Positions 60,585-64,000 of a stretch of 64,000 bases of DNA are shown here, in pieces (position 1 is the stretch's first letter; each line of letters starts with the position of its first letter). This DNA comes from Theristus sp. LFF4_11. Taxonomy: Eukaryota; Nematoda; Chromadorea; Monhysterida; Xyalidae. Location: NCBI GenBank assembly GCA_030248135.1, contig JASANC010004416.1:37056-101055 (forward strand). Reading direction: 5' to 3'. A model generated the notes under the pieces. It ran no database searches and was not told where the DNA came from. It saw nothing but the letters and a program-made list of their open reading frames with translations. A program made the position numbers and the translations under genes.

Positions 60585-60935
60585 GGGGGGGGCGACCGGG
60601 TCGACAGGGTTTGCCGACGCTGGCAAACGGGAATTTTTGAACACAGTCAAATTTTGGTAATTTTTTAAAGAGGAACAACTAAGAACAGTTCCAATATTCA
60701 AGTAAACGTCAAAAATTGTTCTGTTTTACTGTTGAAAATGCAACTTTCCCTCTATGAAATGGACAAAATTTCAATAAAACACAATTTTAGCTCTTATAAT
60801 TGACCGAATCGTTCTGAAAATGGTCTAGCTGAACTCAGCTCGACGAGACGCTTCGAACAAACTAACTTGTAAAAAAATTAATTTAAATTTAAAAAAATCC
60901 GGATTTTTTCCCTCATCCTACCCCACCCCTTCAGA
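60585..60935 (+). mobile_element. Family-A element, truncated copy 3
   Basis: From CGACCGGGTCGACAGGG through ACACAGTCAAATTTTGGTAA, CTTTCCCTCTATGAAATGGA and TCAGCTCGACGAGACGCTTC to AAATCCGGATTTTTTCCCTC it follows the right third of 54558-55589. It lacks the left two thirds and has a degraded right terminus. Confidence 0.75.
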
Positions 60936-60984
60936 GCCAAAACCACTTTTGGGAGAGGGGTCAGCGGCAGGGCATGTGATGACC

Positions 60985-61345
60985 TGGGGGCGATCTAAAA
61001 TTTGAAATTAGGTAGAGAGACATAGACAGCAGAAACACTAAAAAGGTGTGAAAACAGCTAAATTTTGCTTAAAAATGCTAAAAAAATTTAGTACAAATTT
61101 TTTGCTTTGCCTAAAATTGACGAAATTTAATGAAAATATGAGCATGGTCAAGTTTGATCAAAAATTGACTCATTTTATTTCTTCTAAGACAAAATTTTTT
61201 GAATGGATAGCTCAGAGATGACTATGAAATTTTTTGTTAGCTGAATAATATTCTAGCTAAAAACCAAAAGGAGCCGAAAATTTTTCTTTAGATAGAGATA
61301 AATTCAAAATGTTTTGGGGGCCGGCTCTTCCTCTCCCAGAACAAC
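60985..61345. repeat. Family-E repeat, diverged copy 4
   Basis: AAATTTGAAATTAGGTAGAG, GTGTGAAAACAGCTAAATTT and TTTGATCAAAAATTGACTCA match copy 1 in direct orientation. It ends at GGGGGCCGGCTCTTC with CCCAGAACAACTT. Divergence is clearly greater than among copies 1-3. Confidence 0.65.
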
Positions 61346-62500
61346 TTTGTCCATCACAACAACAGAGCCCGAAAAAAACTGAAAATCCCGTTTTTTTAAT
61401 TGAAACGTTTTTTATCAATTTATAAAACTTCAAAATGTTGGAGGAAAATCTGATGGTCGACAAAGATATGTTGCTGCCATGTACTTCAACGATCTGAGAC
61501 GAAAAAAGCTTTCAGCCAAAGTCCATAATTTGTGTTTTAGGTTTCAATTTTTAAACTCATTTGACATATCAGTTGATTTTGTTGTTTTCGCTGTTTCTGA
61601 CCAATATTCTTCAGCGAAATAGTCAAGTGACACTTTGGATTATCGCCTTTATCAAATCGGAATAGAGAGACACCACTTTTAAGAGCAGAAATTTTTTTAA
61701 ATCTTGACAGAAACAACAACGCAAACATCATCTTTCAACAACTAACATGCCAATATCAACACATACTATTATTCACAGTTTCATGTTTTTGGTTACTTTT
61801 AAAGGGTTACACATAAATCGTTGTTTCAGGTTCGATGATTTCTTCTTCTCATGTCAGCTTAAAAATTTTCGGATGATAACGACAGAACCACAGCAACAGA
61901 AAACCTTAATTGAACACAACTCCAGCGCTAATACAGCGAACTTGTTCAAGATATTCGTGGACAATTTTTGTAGCAGGTTTCCGCCAGTCCATGTCAACGA
62001 AGCCTTTGTTGACTGACACTTGCCATGATGATTCTGTTTGAGTACGACTCTGTTGCAGAACCCGGACTCCATTACTTCTGTTGTCGATGCTGAATTGTTC
62101 TGACACTCAATTTGATTCTCGAATGACAAGTCTTCTTTAGCGTCAGTCTGTTTTGAGTCGACAATGATTTTGTTGTTAGTGACCCGGTTGATGTGGGCAA
62201 ACCAATTGGTTGATTGGCTTGATGGTCGGTCATTAGCGGCTTCTGGAGTGCAGCCACCCAGAGTCGTCGTTGTTGGACTACTGCTTATTGTGTCTGTCTG
62301 ACGATCAACAACGTCGCATGTGAAATGTTGACTTTCTTGAAGTTAGTGCGGGTTGTTTCTGAACTTGCTTTCGCGCAGTATGTCGTCCAGTAGATGTGGA
62401 TTTAGCTCAGTCCGGTGTGGGAATCAAATCCGAACATCGAATGCGCGTGTGTGACAGCACGTTTACCTACGAAACAAGCAAATAATTTATTTGGTATTTA
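61346..62500 (-). other. Possible coding segments, unidentified
   Basis: Overlapping minus-strand frames at 61854-62129, 61906-62106 and 62072-62257 all look weakly protein-like, notably NKGFVDMDWRKPATKIVHEY in the frame ending at 61906. Only one can be right and no family was recognised. The remainder is AT-rich without evident features. Confidence 0.25.
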
Positions 62501-62505
62501 TTTAT

Positions 62506-62720
62506 AGCTTTGAATGTCGAGCAGGATCGACGTACACAAAGTCAAAGTACTGTAAGTAAGTAAGTAAGTAAGTTGTAGCACAAACATTGAGAAAAACCAA
62601 CCTCCATGATATACCAGCGTGAAGAGCATGGCTTTTAAAGCTTTGCTATGACCACTAGCAATGTGACGGCAGTAGTAGTCGCGGTAAAACTCCAAAGTTC
62701 GTCTCATCAAATGAAAGCTC
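62506..62720 (-). CDS. Probable C-terminal exons of an unidentified gene
   Basis: A minus-strand frame reading RTLEFYRDYYCRHIASGHSK then ALKAMLFTL meets a possible donor GTATAT. After about 65 nt that end in a CTTA microsatellite and CAG, it would join in phase to YFDFVYVDPARHSKL and a stop near 62506. Splice signals and phases fit, but the exon's upstream border is unclear: a second frame over the same bases (62655-62873, FCSRLLSGDLKRLTTFIHYC) is also protein-like. Function unknown. Confidence 0.35.
62552..62574. repeat. (GTAA)n microsatellite
   Basis: Five tandem copies of GTAA/TAAG. On the minus strand they give a run of ACTT units directly before a CAG that may act as a 3' splice site. 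Confidence 0.85.
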
Positions 62721-62846
62721 CATTAGCGATGTGCCGCTTTTCACAAACGAATCCAGGCAATAATGAATGAATGTTGTTAAACGTTTCAAATCTCCGGATA
62801 GAAGTCGACTACAGAATCTGCGCAGATGGACATAGAAAATGTACAA

Positions 62847-63025
62847 GGTAAACCAAACAGGCTCCAACTTCAAAATACTCTCACAGGCTTGTGATGGGAC
62901 CTTATGACTAAAATTTAGAACACTGCTAGAACACTTTGGGAGATGTTTTCTGATCTAATTTTTTGGTTTACACACATTTCAGTTCATTTTTACAGTGTAA
63001 TAAAAAAATAGGCAATTTTGGTTTA
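62847..63025. mobile_element. Truncated relative of the 29114-29817 mariner-like element
   Basis: The segment starting GTACAAGGTAAACCAAACAG reproduces the first roughly 180 bp of the 29114 element with substitutions, including CTCACAGGCTTGTGATGGGA, GAACACTGCTAGAACAC and TTTCAGTTCATTTTTACAG. No matching right end was seen. Confidence 0.65.
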
Positions 63026-63098
63026 TGTTAGCAAATGTTAGCAAATTTTGGTTAATTGAAAATAGCAAATGTTCATCGCTAAAACAGGGCACAGTTTA

Positions 63099-63308
63099 TC
63101 ATTGCTCATAAACGTCCAGACTATCGTCTAGATTCTCATCAGCCAAATCAAGGAACGTGAAATAGGGTATATATTCTGCTAACCTGCTCAACGACTCCGC
63201 ATCGAAGCCAGATTCGCCAGATACCATTGTCAAAATTAAACAGCAAAAGGTAGGATCTAATACTTCTCGTTCACTTTGGATGGTCCATTGGTTGATCTCG
63301 TTCAGTTG
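63099..63308 (-). CDS. Probable terminal exon of an unidentified helical protein
   Basis: After acceptor TTGTTCTGGCAG (63309-63320) the frame reads QLNEINQWTIQSEREVLDPT and continues through GFDAESLSRLAEYIPYFTFL to LDDSLDVYEQ and a stop, 69 codons. The composition is that of a soluble helical protein. No family was recognised. A donor-like GTTAGC inside (after the Leu-Ser codons) means it might instead be an internal exon. Confidence 0.45.
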   Translation of the reverse strand, partial: QLNEINQWTIQSEREVLDPTFCCLILTMVSGESGFDAESLSRLAEYIPYFTFLDLADENLDDSLDVYEQ

Positions 63309-63479
63309 CTGCCAGAACAAGTGGAACAAGCCAGTTACTGATTGATGCTAACGATGTCTGATCCTGATCAATAAAATAAATAATAACGTTTTACAATTGT
63401 CGCACCACACAACGAGAATTGCCGTCGTATTTCAAGAAGAAGAGAATTTCAAAGTAATTCACGCACACTGATCACATTG

Positions 63480-63660
63480 CGAGCCATTCGAAGCCAGAAG
63501 CCGCATGGAGGCTGTCAATATTTTGCTGCAATCGATTTGTCCAATTCAACAGTTCCAGCAATAGATTTGCGTAGATGGCAACCGAAGATAGTTTGTTGGT
63601 TGGATCAGATGGCCGATGGCACAGTATGCCGCAAAGTCACAAGCATTATGCATTGATTAT
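63480..63660 (-). CDS. Probable internal exon of the same unidentified gene
   Basis: A minus-strand frame reads CHRPSDPTNKLSSVAIYANL, LLELLNWTNRLQQNIDSL and HAASGFEWLAM before a donor-like GTGATC. The leucine-rich amphipathic pattern suggests helical repeats. The upstream splice border was not found. It lies one short intron before the exon ending at 63308. Confidence 0.4.
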
Positions 63661-63689
63661 CAGCAGCGTCAAAGTCTAATTTTATCCGG

Positions 63690-63905
63690 CAGTGACGTTG
63701 CAAAGCGCAAACCAACCGTTGCTCTATTAATGCAGTCAAGTGCGTTGCGCAGAGACAATCGAATTTGCATTATCACCTCGATACAGCTGCGAAATTCTGT
63801 GAACACAAACAGCTGTGCGTCAGAGACGCTGTCAATTTCCGAAATGCGGCTGAAGATCAATATCAAAATGAATTGATCTAGCCAGGATTGCAGATCAAAC
63901 CTGGT
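63690..63905 (-). CDS. Probable exon of the same unidentified gene
   Basis: After acceptor-like GTCAACCAG the minus-strand frame reads FDLQSWLDQFILILIFSRIS and EIDSVSDAQLFVFTEFRSC and on to RNALDCINRAT, where a donor-like GTTGGT occurs. It is helical and leucine/isoleucine-rich. No family was recognised. The gene continues beyond the right edge of the window. Confidence 0.35.
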
Positions 63906-64000
63906 TGACGGCATGAAAAATATCATGGAGCTTGTAGCCGGCATGGACAGTCCGTATCGCACATGAAATCGGAAAACTGCGCCAAATACAGCATACACTC

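Noticed and set aside
62390..62475. tRNA-like stretch on the minus strand (GTTCGGATTTGATTCCCACA)
   Set aside because: It resembles a T-arm, but I could not fold an acceptor stem, D-arm and anticodon arm around it.
1..64000. CRISPR arrays, prokaryotic operons or phage-defence systems
   Set aside because: Gene structure is eukaryotic (spliced, GT/AG introns) and no regularly spaced direct repeats with unique spacers were seen.

Overview
The window reads as nuclear DNA of an invertebrate animal. Coding sequence is split into short exons with GT/AG borders and 3' splice sites that usually end in TTTCAG or TTGCAG. Many papilin introns are only 60-100 bp, exons are GC-richer than the AT-rich surroundings, and non-autonomous DNA transposons are abundant. 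A nematode fits best (TTTCAG-type acceptors, tiny introns, a MIG-6/papilin-type gene, a BTG/Tob gene), but species cannot be read from the sequence and another ecdysozoan is not excluded.

Layout. 1-3258: a long imperfect inverted repeat with no gene. 3315-12769 (+): a nearly complete papilin gene of 37 recognisable exons in continuous reading frame. It encodes an ADAMTS-like N-terminal cassette, 7 TSP1 repeats, 11 papilin/lagunin Cys-rich repeats, 8 Kunitz domains and a terminal PLAC domain; the signal-peptide exon lies upstream or was not recognised. 13627-21883 (-): nine linked exons of the C-terminal half of a PDZRN3/PDZRN4 (LNX3)-type E3 ligase, comprising PDZ2, an acidic and Ser/Pro/Gln-rich linker, the conserved C-terminal block and a -TTV PDZ-binding tail. 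It converges on papilin. Further possible minus-strand exons lie at 23853-24127, 28672-29108, 30102-30155 and 32607-32667. About 32700-49600 has no recognisable gene but carries several repeats. 49602-52847 (-): an intact five-exon BTG/Tob-family gene. 52950-61345: a repeat mosaic with long G or C runs, nested hAT-like miniature transposons and degenerate TTAGG-like repeats. 61346-64000: probable minus-strand exons of one or more genes that I could not identify.

Working together. The genes are not an operon. Papilin is a secreted basement-membrane protein, PDZRN an intracellular membrane-associated scaffold/ubiquitin ligase, and BTG/Tob a cytoplasmic/nuclear deadenylation adaptor. The common theme is transposon traffic: several independent families of non-autonomous elements with visible terminal inverted repeats and exact target-site duplications. 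Two of them touch inferred splice sites, and two same-family insertions form a 2.5 kb palindrome.
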